Of a DNA stretch of 48,500 nucleotides, positions 1 to 10,845 are shown in pieces; the first letter of the stretch is position 1; each line of letters begins with the position of its first letter. Source of the stretch: Glandiceps talaboti (taxonomy: Eukaryota; Hemichordata; Enteropneusta; Spengelidae); assembly GCF_964340395.1 (NCBI RefSeq), contig NC_135559.1, forward strand, positions 8,053,759-8,102,258, given 5' to 3'. The position numbers and the translations under genes are program-made. The notes beneath the pieces were generated by a model. It was not told the origin of the DNA and searched no databases. It worked only from the letters and a program-made list of their open reading frames with translations.

Positions 1-130
1 ATTAGGAAGACTGAAGTGTAGCATGTGTAGATTCTTATTGGTTTCTGTGTGGTTGTATTAAACAAAGCTATTGATGAACAGTAACTTGAAATGGGTTGTA
101 AATCTGGGTGTACAAAGAGTAAGTCATTAC

Positions 131-408
131 CTACAATTATCTCTCAACCAAAGATTGTTGAGTTTTATTTGTGTACCATCGTGTAAAATGTACACGTGGT
201 TATCCTCTAACACGAACTCAATAGCTGTTTTTGTTGGATCGGATTGCGCATGACGAGAGTTATCAATATCAGTTGATGACGACAATACTCGTCTTGGAAA
301 TGCAGTTGCCATGGCAATTGGTGAAACATTCATTTGAATATTCATACCAATGTAACGCAATGATGACAGCCTCCTGCCAAATTTTAACAAGGCTCGAATA
401 TTCAACAT
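131..408 (-). CDS. TMLHE-like: First coding exon of a second trimethyllysine dioxygenase-like gene (partial)
   Basis: The exon reads from an ATG at 408 down to 131 and ends in WLRDNC plus a split Arg codon, directly before a GTAATG donor (130-125). The neighbouring complete copy ends its exon 1 in the same motif (WLRDHCR), in the same phase and at the same place. The WLRD-x-C motif starts the small N-terminal zinc domain of the carnitine-pathway 2-oxoglutarate dioxygenases. The first ~45 residues are rich in Arg, Leu and Ser and poor in acidic residues, which suggests a mitochondrial targeting peptide. A strong acceptor (pyrimidine tract then CAG at 409-410) touches the ATG, so a 5' UTR intron is likely and the ATG may be the first codon of its exon. 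The catalytic part lies outside the window, so whether the gene is intact, and whether it is TMLHE or BBOX1 by specificity, cannot be seen. Confidence 0.8.
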
Positions 409-2926
409 CTGAGAAATAAAAAGAATGGGTTAATTTGTTGATTTTTTAGTTATGCCATTCTTGGTCATGTGACTGTCTCAGGGGTTCACTGCATTCCCTA
501 CCCTATCCAGGACATTGCTGTGGACTGTCCCTGACTGAAGTACAACTTATGTTTAGTAACTCTATACTGCTGTATGTTGACATATTCCTGCACCATATTG
601 TCTATAATTCCTACCATACGCCTGTTGAAGAAATCATCTCGTTCATTTATCCCGCTCCCTCTCTGTTTTTCTGTCACTCGCTGGACCATTCACTCCTTTC
701 CCTCCCCTCTGCTCCACTGCTGGTTACGCCCTCTCGTGAGTCTTTTGTGTTAGGCGGGGGGTCATTTAAGGTCACTCTTGGTTCACTCACCAGTACATTA
801 ATTGTCAAAAAAATGCCTCATTTGGCTTAAAAAGTGTGGGATTGATGAGAGCATATAGGCATAGTAATGTGACCATACTCTTCTCGTATAATTTTAAAAT
901 TGAGTCTGCTGTAACGTCCCCTACCATACGCAGTTCTAACAACTCTTCCGTGTACTGGTAGCTATTTTCATTTTGGGAGTAAGTTCTTGCACCAAATAAA
1001 AATAACGATTTCACGGACACAATTTAGAAATTAAAAGTAATATATAGCAACAAAGAAAAAAGTACTTTCTGTGACTGAAGGTGTGTACCTGTGTGACTAG
1101 TCTAGTTCCTATATGTTATCGTTAAGATTTACACCTCACCTCATAGTATAGTCAAAGTCGACGTCGTTACTTTAAAAATCCTGAGATGCATGCAATTTAA
1201 AATTCATCCACAGCCACCCACGCAGTCATGAACATCGTGTCTTTGTTAATCAATCACAAAATTCTAACCAATCCCTCATAAAGTTAGTATTTATTGGGGC
1301 AATTATGTCATGTCCAACTATGATATATTTGTCAGCTACTTATGCGCTGTTTACGTCACCATAACAGTTGGGGTTCACTGATTGGATGAACAACTTTTTG
1401 TGCTGATTGAAGGACTTTGACCAGACGTGGTTTAGATAGAGACGATGTTGGCATCCAGACTACTGTGTGATGCCCCCCTCAAATAAGCTTGTAGCTACTG
1501 TATTCTTTGAAAGAATACTCTATAGGTGCACGTATTATTTGTAGCTGTATACACGATAAATCATGAAATGAAAGTTGGAGTTCGTACCCAAAACCAGCGC
1601 CCTCAACGGCGATCACAATTTCAACCTGTTTCTGTACTGCTCATGGTTAATATCTGATTAACATGTACAATGTCTAATTATTGGTATTTTAACAATTTTC
1701 AGTGGATATATTTTGTCTGTCTGATCGAAAAAACAATAGCCCAGTTTAGTTACAGCTAGTACAGGTTTGATAAACATAAGTGACTAGCATCAATAACCCG
1801 TTAATACCACTCAAAACTTGCACAACACTACACTATTATATAGCTAACCTACAGTATAACACATACAATGTCTCTTTAAAGACCAATTTTTGGTTATTTA
1901 GAGATTTTTAAAAGTCAGGTTTAACGACAACGAACAAATTAAACAGCATGCACAAAACAGACTGATTCTCATTTTATACGGTTTGAAATGTAGGATTCAT
2001 ATACAGATTAAAGTGTCTTTCACGTACCATTCGATCTTTCAAATGAAGTATAACCGGTATCAGCTACAGACGCCTATTTTGTGCCTTTTTGGGTTGAACA
2101 GAAGACTCGGGAATTTTCAGACAAAAAAGTCCACCCATGTTTGATTTTCAAGCAGGAATGTACGGTCACCGGTGATCAAGTTACGGTCATCTAGCGGGGT
2201 CACGCTGGGTCATCAACCTTTCTAAGTTAAGGGTGACGTCCCCGGTTTGCATCGCATCATACATATCACGGATTGTTGTGATTGAAAAATCTTGGGCAAA
2301 ATCTTCTAGTCATACCTTTATTATTTTGTTGCTGTGAAGATTTTTTCTAAAGCATGGTGAAGTTTCCTGGGTTGTCGACCCATGATTAGGGAATTTTAAG
2401 ATGAAAGGTCGACCCATGTTTAGGGATTTTGTCGTGAAAAAATGAACTATTTGAGTGGCACATCCGAGCACATCTTTCAATGGACGTAACCCCATCCCCA
2501 CCCCCGGGGGGTTGAAATTTGTAATGTTGATGTGGAAGATAGCATTTTACTGACGGGGAGGGAGGAGGTGTCGTAAGAAAAATGAGTAGACCCTTTAAAT
2601 GATTGCCCTTGAACCACCTTGACCAACAATTGGCTTATCTTTCTTGGTTAACAACCATATATCATTTGTCTTTAAAGCTAGAAACGCCATCACGTGAGTG
2701 TCTGTTTTCAATCTCGGTGACGTAGTTGCAGCGGCCGTCCAGAGTTCTTGTTATTTCTAATACTTACATCTACTTACAGCTGGGTATCCAGGTATGACAA
2801 CCGAATACTATTATACCAATTTACAGCTACACATATTATGTGATGTTTTTCTTCGTGAAGAAAGGGATGTAACCGTCGGTAACTATGAAGTCGTGGACAT
2901 ACAACAGAGAAATAAAAAATTATCTG
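409..2926. other. Spacer between the two tandem dioxygenase copies, first part
   Basis: No coding exon was recognised. On the minus strand there is a possible donor (CTG then GTGAGTG, near 783-790) and open but unrecognised frames around 805-1020. These could belong to an untranslated first exon of the left gene, but this is not supported further. Between about 2100 and 2440, a motif close to GTCGACCCATG followed by TTAGGGAATTTT occurs three times in degenerate form. Confidence 0.4.
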
Positions 2927-3292
2927 ACCTGAAAAATTTTTTGGGGGTTCCCGTTATCCGACCTGACCTAGTTTTTCACTTATCCTAAACTTCTTTTTAC
3001 GTATTCGAGAAAAAATAATAAAATCGCGAAAATTGTGAAGTCTCATGAGAAATAGTGGATGTGGAAACTGACATCAACTGAATAAGACAATATAAAACTG
3101 TTCTTCCAATCTGTAATGGCTGTACATCTAATGGGAAGAAACTGATAACACAGAGACCATATGGAAAACAATGGAAAACATAACTACCTGAACAAGACAT
3201 GTGTGAAAAAAAATCTACCTACCCCACCTACCGATAGTACTTTTATAAAACTGAGTGTACTCGGAACCACACAATTTCTTTTGTTAGGCCTC
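2927..3292 (-). mobile_element. MITE family 1, near-complete copy
   Basis: This is about 365 bp of the same non-coding element found at 20367-20739 and 43690-44050. The diagnostic right end (read on plus) is GGAACCACACAATTT then GTTAGGCCT. The body shares the stretches around CTTCCAATCTGTAATGGCTG and CACAGAGACCATATGGAAAA. The left end (GGGGGTTCCC near 2940) has diverged. It lies between the two dioxygenase genes. Confidence 0.75.
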
Positions 3293-4008
3293 CAGCAGTA
3301 ATTGTAGGCTTAAGATTTATTTCAGTATACAGTAGGTTTTTTGAGTGCAATCAAGAGAACAATAAAAGGCTCAAAAACAAAAATAACTCCGCTAAGTAAC
3401 TAGATATATGAACGCAGGTTAGAATCATAAACTATATGTATACACATATCAACAAAAACAAATAACAGGGTTTCTTACCTCTAGTTATCCAAATGTCCAA
3501 GATAAACCTGTAAACCTTTGTGCATGGTGACCATACTAATATAGAGACGTGTGTGACATGTGTCAGGCCATTCACTATCAGCCAATCATATCATTTTATC
3601 AACTTATGTAAATCAAGAATCTGTCAAAATATTGACACAATGTTTGACAGGATAGTGATTAGCTTTCAAACGATTGTGTTCAAGGAGTTACATCTTGTAT
3701 GTGTGCAAACAAGTCATCTGTTGGGGAAGGTCGCCAGGGGAAGGTCGAACTTGGAAGGAGTGTTCATTTTTTACAGCCTCGGTGGGCTTGGAAATCCGTT
3801 GTCGCTAAACACTCTTTCTGTCCTATTTGACTTGTATTACAACCCATCATTATCAAACACATGAAACACATAATTATCCTGTATATTTATTTTTATTTAA
3901 GATATATATTTATTTACATTTGATTCTTTCACCCTATAGTCAAAGACCAGGTGACTGTACTTTCCTATGCATATCATCACTTAGTATTGTAACAATTAAA
4001 TGTTTTTT
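3293..4008. other. Spacer without recognised gene
   Basis: No exon recognised. The run of TTTATT sequences near 3885-3915 supplies AATAAA signals on the minus strand and is the nearest canonical polyadenylation signal seen downstream of the dioxygenase stop at 4742. This would imply a 3' UTR of about 0.85 kb. Confidence 0.3.
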
Positions 4009-4285
4009 CCTAATATTTTTTCTCTGTTCAACTACGGAAAATATGAGTGACCTAAGGGGCCCTGTGACTATGAGTTGCTAGATGAGTAGTGACAAACCCT
4101 TAGGTCACGAGTATTTTCATGAAATTCGGGAAAATAGAGATTTTGAACATTTTGACTCAGATTTCGAGGACCACAGAACCAGGGATGCAGACATGGGTTG
4201 TTGTGAGGTAGAAAGACTAGGGTATATAATCCATATTTTCTGTTCAAGGACAATAACTTTGCTTGTGCATTGTACAATACACTGA
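4009..4285 (+). mobile_element. Foldback-type repeat family 2, copy 1
   Basis: The first ~120 bp form a degenerate hairpin: an arm with AAAATATGAGTGACCTAAGG, a short loop flanked by GTGACTA and TAGTGAC, then CCCTTAGGTCACGAGTATTTT. A non-palindromic tail of about 150 bp follows, starting near TTTTGAACATTTTGACTCA and ending near CATATTTTCTGTTC. The same hairpin-plus-tail recurs at 19188-19530 and 42124-42428, and the tail without the left arm at 23653-23925. No reading frame is conserved among copies. Confidence 0.7.
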
Positions 4286-4741
4286 TGTTCAATAGAAGTC
4301 AATCTCTGCTGACCAAATGTATCTAACAATATAAATCAATCTAATCTATCTGAACACACTGACACGCTAATAATACATGTTTGCAACACTGTTGTATATC
4401 AAACTATTGTACGGAACCCCAGGTTTTAACACTATCAATAACCAAACCAAACCAAAGGTTGATTTCTAAGTCAGTTAGAGTTCGATAAGAAAGGGTTTCA
4501 TGGATAGAAAATTTGGCAGAGCAAAGTGGAGCCAAACTTATCTCTGAATGTGTCTCTTCTTGAACTCTAACCTAAAATTGGCCTTTAGTGACCTCAATTT
4601 GCATACAGAGGATACTATTCATTTTCTACTTTCCCTAGGGCACTAATACAGTCATACAAGAGTCCCATTGGTGATTTGTTTTTACTGGAATATGTGCCCG
4701 GGAATAAAATATGTGCCTTGGAATGTGATTATAAACTATAA

Positions 4742-5015
4742 TTATACACTCATGTTCAATAAAGTTCTATATCTGCTGTTCAAATCATCTCTTGGCAAAT
4801 AACAACCGCAGATTTGTCTTTGACCAGTAAAAGATGTCCGACCATGAAGGACTCTCCAATTATCCACTAACAAGACAGTCCCTGGCCATAATTTGATCTG
4901 TAACTCATTATCAGGTGAGTTGAGTTCTTTGCCAAATGACAAATACGCTTCATAGAATGTCATCAGTTCTGAATTGCCAAGGTGACTGATAGTATGGCGA
5001 TCAAAGGTATTGAAT
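4742..5015 (-). CDS. TMLHE: TMLHE-like exon 6: distal histidine, C-terminus and stop
   Basis: It codes the end of Arg354 to residue 444 and the TAA at 4744-4742. It contains FNTFDRH, then LWPGTVLLVDNWRVLHGR with the third iron ligand H411, and FTGQRQICGCYL with R420. The acceptor is TTTTTCACAG. No AATAAA is visible in the first few hundred bases after the stop; the nearest lies near 3885-3915. Confidence 0.9.
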
Positions 5016-8000
5016 CTGTGAAAAAGAACGAACCAACGGTGAATAACACATATATACTCTATGTAATGGATGGACCCTGATTAGTTCCTAGGGAACTATT
5101 TCCATGGCTCTCACCAGAAATATTCTTTCTGTTGCTTTCAAAGATTGTGTACATATTTTTCTTCTCTGGTGGAATAAAATTCAATGCAATAATGCAATCT
5201 GTTTAACGTATATGTAAATCAGAAATAAAAATAAGTATTGCTGTGATACTTGGTTCAAGAAAACTTGAACCAATTCTCAAGAATTTCAGATTCTCAATTG
5301 AAATTATGTAAGAGAAAAATCAGGGATCCCTTAGAAATATCAAAATGATATCAAAATTATATATACCATCGTAACATTCTTTTTTTCCTCTGAATGCCAA
5401 CACTCGACTCAAGTGTAGAGCTGTCCTCTGTGTTTTTGCTAATTTCATAACTCCATTTCAGAGGGGACGTATAATGCAGAGGTGGTGAAAATTACTTTTT
5501 CTGGGTCCTCGAAGCATAAAAGCAATGCAGCTAAAATGAGTTTCACAATTTGTCCCCTTTTAAAATGGCTATATGGATTTAAATGGGTATTTATTTTGGA
5601 TTTTTAATCGATAAAGCAACTCAAATATGTTTTTCTACTTTAAAAAAGAATGTGAAATAGGAAAGGCCAAGTCTTTGTTTGTAACTCAATAAATAAAAAA
5701 AATATGTATTACTAAGATATTTGTTATTGTAAATACAATGACAACATTTTTACACACTTTTTTAAAAAGCTTTTTGTGATGTATTGACATACAAACATGG
5801 AATTTGGTGATGCTGTTTCACATTTTTTTTCAAGTAGAAAAACACACTTAAGTTGTTTTATAAATGAAAAATGAAAAATAAATAACCATTTGTCAATCCA
5901 TATGACCACTTAAGGATGGACACAGGTTTTACTACTTTCACGGTAATTTGCTATACAATGAAAGATAGTTAACTTGATCGCAAACCATATTGTACATGGT
6001 CAATGACATCACTGTTTCAAACATATACCAGAAGTAAACTGAATGTCTTCCGTAAGAGCAAGTTTTGAGATTGTTGTTCCTACAGACAATTGTTGGAATA
6101 CAACAGAACATATGTAATAAGTTATTTTTTCTCATTGATTGCTATTTGCTCATTGCTGTTAGTGATCTCCTGGCCAACCACAACATGTACTGTGACATTT
6201 GTTGAGAATGTAAAAAAAATAATAAGTGCATCGTCGTACCACTTTAGACAACATTTCCTGATGAGAAACTATTTTTTCCTTTTTAGTGGCCTACAAAAAT
6301 ATGCCAATAATTAACACTTTGTTATGGTAATGAGCTCTTAAGGATTGATAAGAAAGTGCAGCTTATACTCTGGTAATCACGCCTTCGGTTTATGAAGATA
6401 TAGGTGCAAACTAAATCTATTTTACTTCACTGTGGTAGATTACACAAGTGGGTGAATAGTGGTTCCTCTGTTGTGCGATTCTAATCACCCTGTGATCAAG
6501 ATAGTGTAAACATTGGAAGTCCCGAAACAGTGCACTGCAAGTTCATGGAATGCTGTCATTAACATTCTACAACACCTCCCTACTGAGACAATACCATAAT
6601 TAAACCAACGCCCATTCAATTCACAGTTGTATCAACATGTTGTGACAATAGTTTTAGTTTGTGCTATCTTAGTAAACTGAAGGATCCAGAGTAATATCAT
6701 TAGGGTTCTGATACTAGTCGTGGTGGTGACTCATGGTGATAAGGCCCCCTATGTCACTCATATTTTCCTTGTCTTAACGAAGATAAATATTTGGGAAATC
6801 TCTTACATACCGTATATACATCAAATCTCCAGTCACTGGATCGTGTTGTAAAACTGGTCCAATACCTCGAGTGTGTATCTTTTTATTTGTGTCCAGATAA
6901 TGGTGGGTAAGTGCAACTTGACTTAATGTCTTATAGTATTTGGGATGTTTATCTTTTAATTTCATGGCAGCATGGAAGCCATCAACCAGTAAAGTTTTCC
7001 CGCCTTCACCATCATGTCTGAGGCAATGGAAGATCTGAACTCTGAATGAAGAATTTGTAATCTACAGTGTCAAAATTAATCAAAATTATCTATTTAAACA
7101 TTAATTTACAAACAATGAAACTGGTCCCTGTAAATGGTGGGATTATTTAGCATTTTTCTAAAACCCTAAAGTGAAAAATGTATGCACTCCAAATTGTATT
7201 CAGTACTGTTTTTACAAACACGATAACATCATTTACATACTAAGTAAACGAAGATTGTAAGTTAGTGGATTGTGCATCACATCACATCACATCACATCAC
7301 ACCACACCACATCGCATTACATCACATTGCATTACATCACATCACACCACACCACACCACACATCACAATTGCACATCGCATCACACCACACCAATTCAC
7401 ATCACATTACATCACATCACACCACACCACACATCATAATCACATCACACCACACCACACCACATCACATCACAATCACATCACGCATCGCATCACACCG
7501 TACCACACATCACATCACACCAAACCGCACCACATCACATCACATCACACTGCACCACACCACACCACATCACATCACATCACACCACACCACATAACAT
7601 CACAATCACATCACGCATCGCATCACACCACACCACACCACACCACAATCACATCACATCATATCACACTGCATTACATACACAGAAAGAACGACTAGAC
7701 ATTGTCTCACCCTGTAGGTTCATTGAAATATGTAGTATCAGTATGTGCTCTCAAGTGTACATCAGAGTAAGCTGTATCAGCAAACTGCAAGTCAGCTGTA
7801 AAACTCCACATTTTACCATAGTGTGTTTCTCTGATAAAACTCACCCTTTCAGCTACTTTCTGTCGGCCGAAAAAAATACACATCTCCCATGATGTTGTTT
7901 GAAAGGAATACACTTTGTCAAGACAAAGAATTTAGGGGAAATGTGATGTCATCACAAAAGCTTTTCCCATAAACCCTTGAAGGAAATCTCTAACATGGCC

Positions 8001-10501
8001 GAACACATGTCAAGGGCAGTAGGACTACTTCATATGATTTCAATTTGAATAAATTACCAAGATGTCATGTTTGAATAGATTTCTAAGGTATGATTTCATC
8101 ACCAAAATGTAAGTTAATAACAGTAATCTATAGCAGTACTGCCCCCAGGGTATAAGCTGCCTAAATGGAACATATTTTAACGAAAATCCCTACACATGGG
8201 GTCGGTAAATGCATGTACCTATTCCATGCTTAAATTTTTTTTCAAATTCTCAAATAAAAGGGAAAGTTGCCTTCCAAAAATCAAGGAAATCGGCTGCTGA
8301 GTATCTATAAGCTTTCACCAAGGGTATAGTAATGTGTCTTGGGTAATGACCTGCATAGCACAATCAATGGCAGGAATATCCTAATTCATGGGTCTGCTGT
8401 ATATATGTGTATCTTAGACATGGGTCCAAACACTTTTAGGTATGGGTAGATGTTTGGGACCCGGGGACCACACCCCTGTCTAAAATTTATCCAAATATTA
8501 AAACCAACTATGATTTTCCATGACATAAATTTCATTTGAATGGAAAAAGTCTCCACTACCTAAGAATACCAGTAGAAAGATCAAGTCATAACAAATCTGT
8601 ACTGTTGTATACCGCACATTATATACTTACCTGGGTGTCTTCAATAGTAGCTGGAGTACCTTCAACAAGTGAAAACCCATATTTTGCTAAATTTCGCAAG
8701 CCCACTTTCAAACCATCCTCATCTTGCAAAAATCGTTTATAATTTACAGCCATAGGCATGTTGCCTTCAATGGTTTTAGCATCCCATAATAGTAACTGCT
8801 TGCTCCATTCTGATTGGCTGGCACCACTGTCGTAGCTGTTAACCAACCAATCAATGCTGTAGTTGGAGATATGTCCATCTGGCCCTGTATATGAAACCAA
8901 ATTATTGATAATGCCTTCACAGATTACTATGGCAACTGTCTCCTTTTGTGAGAGAGTACCAGAATAGACATATTGATATGGTAATGCTGCAAATATGACT
9001 ACCGGTAGTAACCCAATTATAATTGGCAATACCAATATAGCCATGCTAGGTCTCAATGTATATGCTACGAGGTTCGACACATCTTCCCTCTCCGATGCGT
9101 CAAACCATGTAGCGTATACACATCCAGAGCTATAGCAGAGCATTTCCGAGGACTGCTTTGCAACATTTAATGACTTGCTATATTAATGAACTTATACATA
9201 CATACATGTAGTAGTAAATATTGAATCCCCCACAGGTAAAATGGTATGTGTAGCTGTATACATTAGTCACTGCATTCTTCTCACTTTCCTCAGTGAACTT
9301 TAGCAAGCATATTAGCATATGAGCACATTATACAGGGTACCCCTCCGTTTCCTCAGACTTTAAACTTTTCTTGAATTTTGAACTTTTAAACTTTCCTCTC
9401 AATTTGAACTTTGAACTGCGAACTGCGAACTACTTTATATAATGTCCCTCTCAATATCCTCATATTTCAAAACTTTTCTTGAACTCTAACCTTTTCTCTC
9501 ATTTTGAACTTTGAACTGTGAACTTTACTCTCATTTTGAACTTTGAACTCTGAACTTTACTCTCATTTTGAACTTTGAACTTTGAACTTTAACAAGAATG
9601 CCATTTTTTTCTGTGTAACAGTTTACTTACATTCAAGTTTCAAAGACTCTTCTCCATTGCCTAATCTTTCTAGTTGGGCTTTCCTTGGTGAGATATTTAA
9701 ATCAATTGTTGTAATATCAAATTCTCTCTGATCAGTTGCAAAGTTGTAGCAGTCATTACATCTGTAACAAAATCAACATTGTACCAATTCAGTGCAGAAA
9801 ATGAGTTGTTCTTATTTTCTTTTCATGTGAACATATTTATGTGTGACTGTGTATTATACACAGGGAACCTTGTACATACTAGATGTGCACACTCTAGTGC
9901 TAGAAAGGAGAGCACAACTGTGTAGCCTGCCTGCAGACTTGAGAATGACTATCGCTACACTACTCCACTATCCTAACTGACATTTTGAATTTTTGAATTT
10001 CTGCTACGTTCCCTCATCTTTGCTGAGAATAGTATGTTGCCTTGGCATACACATGAGTGTATGAACCACTGTGATATTTCTATATTACATGGATATACAC
10101 TATATTTGACTTGCAATGACATCGTAACCATACACTATTCAGTCACATCAACTGCCAGTGATATTTCTATATTACATGGACCATTGAATATACACTATAT
10201 CTTACCTGCAATGATCTCGTAACCACACATTATTCAGTTGTATTGTTCTGCCACTGTGGGATATTTCGATATGGTTATTATTCACTTTTATATTGTTATC
10301 AATTGATTCTGTGTGTACACATCTCACCATGACAGGTGATAGTGAAGACGGATTTCGACAGGATGCAGTTGACATGGCAAAATGCCTGAGATATGTTTGA
10401 GTAGTCTGTGTCCATAATTTCTTTGGTAATGAGACTGTTGGTGTTCTGAAACTTGTGTTCTTTCCGCTACTACAGAGGAGTCGGCTCAGATATCGTAACA
10501 T
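4742..10501 (-). CDS. TMLHE: Trimethyllysine dioxygenase-like gene, complete, six coding exons
   Basis: The spliced product is 444 residues (human TMLHE is 421). Exons on the minus strand are 10501-10206, 9761-9631, 8884-8631, 7859-7711, 7041-6811 and 5015-4742. All introns are GT-AG and the joins keep frame. Residues 1-45 look like a mitochondrial presequence. The zinc domain has C98, C100, C103 and H147, with WPDGH at 143-147. The double-stranded beta-helix carries the Fe(II) triad H266-T-D268 and H411 (WRVLHGR), and R420 is the likely 2-oxoglutarate-binding Arg. RET-x-YG at 237-242 and GCY-L-RDD near the C-terminus match TMLHE rather than BBOX1. The expected reaction is Fe(II)/2-oxoglutarate-dependent 3-hydroxylation of N6-trimethyllysine, the first step of carnitine synthesis in mitochondria. 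Family assignment is firm; substrate is inferred. It differs from human TMLHE in having the third zinc Cys (CRCNDC), as in BBOX1. Confidence 0.93.
5016..6810 (-). other. TMLHE-like intron 5
   Basis: No exon was recognised. An imperfect remnant of family 2 (TCACTCATATTTTCCTTGT, near 6754-6772) lies about 40 bp beyond the donor of exon 5. Otherwise the region is AT-rich with no clear repeat structure. Confidence 0.5.
6811..7041 (-). CDS. TMLHE: TMLHE-like exon 5: mid catalytic domain
   Basis: It codes from the end of Gly277 to Arg354 (two bases). It includes VQIFHCLRH, GGKTLLVDGFHAA and RGIGPVL, each matching TMLHE. The acceptor is TTCATTCAG and the donor GTATGT. Confidence 0.9.
7273..7680. 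repeat. TCACA/CCACA minisatellite in TMLHE-like intron 4
   Basis: About 400 bp of 5-bp units (CATCA, CACCA and variants), read on the gene's sense strand as a GU-rich array of TGTGA and TGTGG. Higher-order repeats are visible: a block with ACACCACATCACAATCACATCAC recurs at about 7450, 7570 and 7640. Long open frames here are by-products of the repeat. The array ends about 30 bp from the exon 4 donor. Confidence 0.9.
7711..7859 (-). CDS. TMLHE: TMLHE-like exon 4: iron-binding H-x-D exon
   Basis: It codes residues 228-276 plus two bases of Gly277. Motifs in order are AERVSFIRET, YGKMW, DTAY and HTDTTYF. H266 and D268 are the first two iron ligands. The acceptor is CGGCCGACAG and the donor GTGAGA. 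The donor lies only about 30 bp from the TCACA-type minisatellite at 7273-7680. Confidence 0.9.
7860..8630 (-). other. TMLHE-like intron 3
   Basis: No exon recognised. Near 8190-8460 the motif CATGGGTC or a close relative occurs several times, similar to the motif at 2130-2440. It may be a shared dispersed repeat. Confidence 0.4.
8631..8884 (-). CDS. TMLHE: TMLHE-like exon 3: end of zinc domain and start of catalytic core
   Basis: It codes the end of Trp143 through Gln227. It opens with WPDGH (H147 is the fourth zinc ligand), then YSIDWL, and later YGFSLVEGTP, which aligns with YGIAFVENVP of human TMLHE. The acceptor is CATATACAG and the donor GTAAGT. The open frame upstream of 8884, with its hydrophobic run, is intron read-through and not part of the protein. 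Confidence 0.88.
9345..9592. repeat. TTTGAAC-period array in TMLHE-like intron 2
   Basis: The plus strand repeats TTTGAAC at 7-bp spacing, within longer units that also contain CTCTCATT. Exact TGAACTTTGAACT occurs at 9405-9417, 9505-9517 and 9537-9549, and as a run of three half-sites at 9569-9588. On the minus strand this is AGTTCA-A-AGTTCA, a direct repeat with one-base spacing. Confidence 0.85.
9631..9761 (-). CDS. TMLHE: TMLHE-like exon 2: zinc-domain cysteines
   Basis: This 131-bp exon supplies the last base of Arg99 and residues 100-142 and ends one base into Trp143. It is too short to stand out as an open frame and was found by joining phases. It holds C100 and C103, completing C-x-C-x-x-C with C98, the arrangement that binds zinc in BBOX1. 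The acceptor is TTTTGTTACAG and the donor GTAAGT. Confidence 0.88.
10206..10501 (-). CDS. TMLHE: TMLHE-like exon 1: presequence and start of zinc domain
   Basis: It codes residues 1-98 plus two bases of Arg99 and ends at a GTAAG donor (10205-10201). The ATG is preceded by ACAACA and then a TTACAG acceptor (AG at 10509-10508), so a 5' UTR intron is likely. The N-terminus has many Arg and Lys and no acidic residue over the first 45 positions, as expected for mitochondrial import. The exon ends in VWLRDHC. Confidence 0.88.
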
Positions 10502-10507
10502 TGTTGT

Positions 10508-10845
10508 CTGTAATCGAGAAAATCTATAAAATAAATTCTCACAAAAAGTAATGTGCTCTGTGGCTATACTGACATATTACCGGTAAGTTGTTAGAAATAC
10601 TTTACTAATCAAAATTGATTCAAGTTATAGAGTCATTATTCAAGTGTTTACGGGTTTTCTGTCCACATGAAATCTGTACATTCAGTTGTTTGATATACTC
10701 AATAAAACACAACGAAATTAATATTTCTGAAACAATGAAATAATTGCAAAAATGGCCGATGTCTGTCCAGCAATTTTGTTCGTAACCGTTCTTGAAATTG
10801 TGTTCTTTCTGACCCCAAGACCTTCAAATGAATGTTATAATTTAC
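10508..10845 (-). other. Predicted 5' UTR intron of the TMLHE-like gene
   Basis: It is bounded by a possible GTAAAT donor (10845-10840) and a TCTCGATTACAG acceptor (AG at 10509-10508), seven bases before the ATG. The left gene copy has an acceptor at the same place, which supports a conserved non-coding first intron. There is no transcript evidence. Confidence 0.45.

Noticed and set aside
7265-7698. Ser/His/Thr-rich open frames of 110 and 142 codons
   Set aside because: They lie in the TCACA minisatellite inside intron 4 and run opposite to the gene.
8885-9143. Hydrophobic upstream extension of exon 3 as part of the dioxygenase
   Set aside because: A good acceptor at 8885-8886 and the exact completion of WPDGH by joining exon 2 show it is intron.
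4742-10501. Assignment as gamma-butyrobetaine dioxygenase (BBOX1)
   Set aside because: The core motifs RET-x-YG-x-MW, DTAY, HTDTTYF and GCYL-RDD match TMLHE; BBOX1 has different residues there. Only the zinc cysteines look BBOX1-like.
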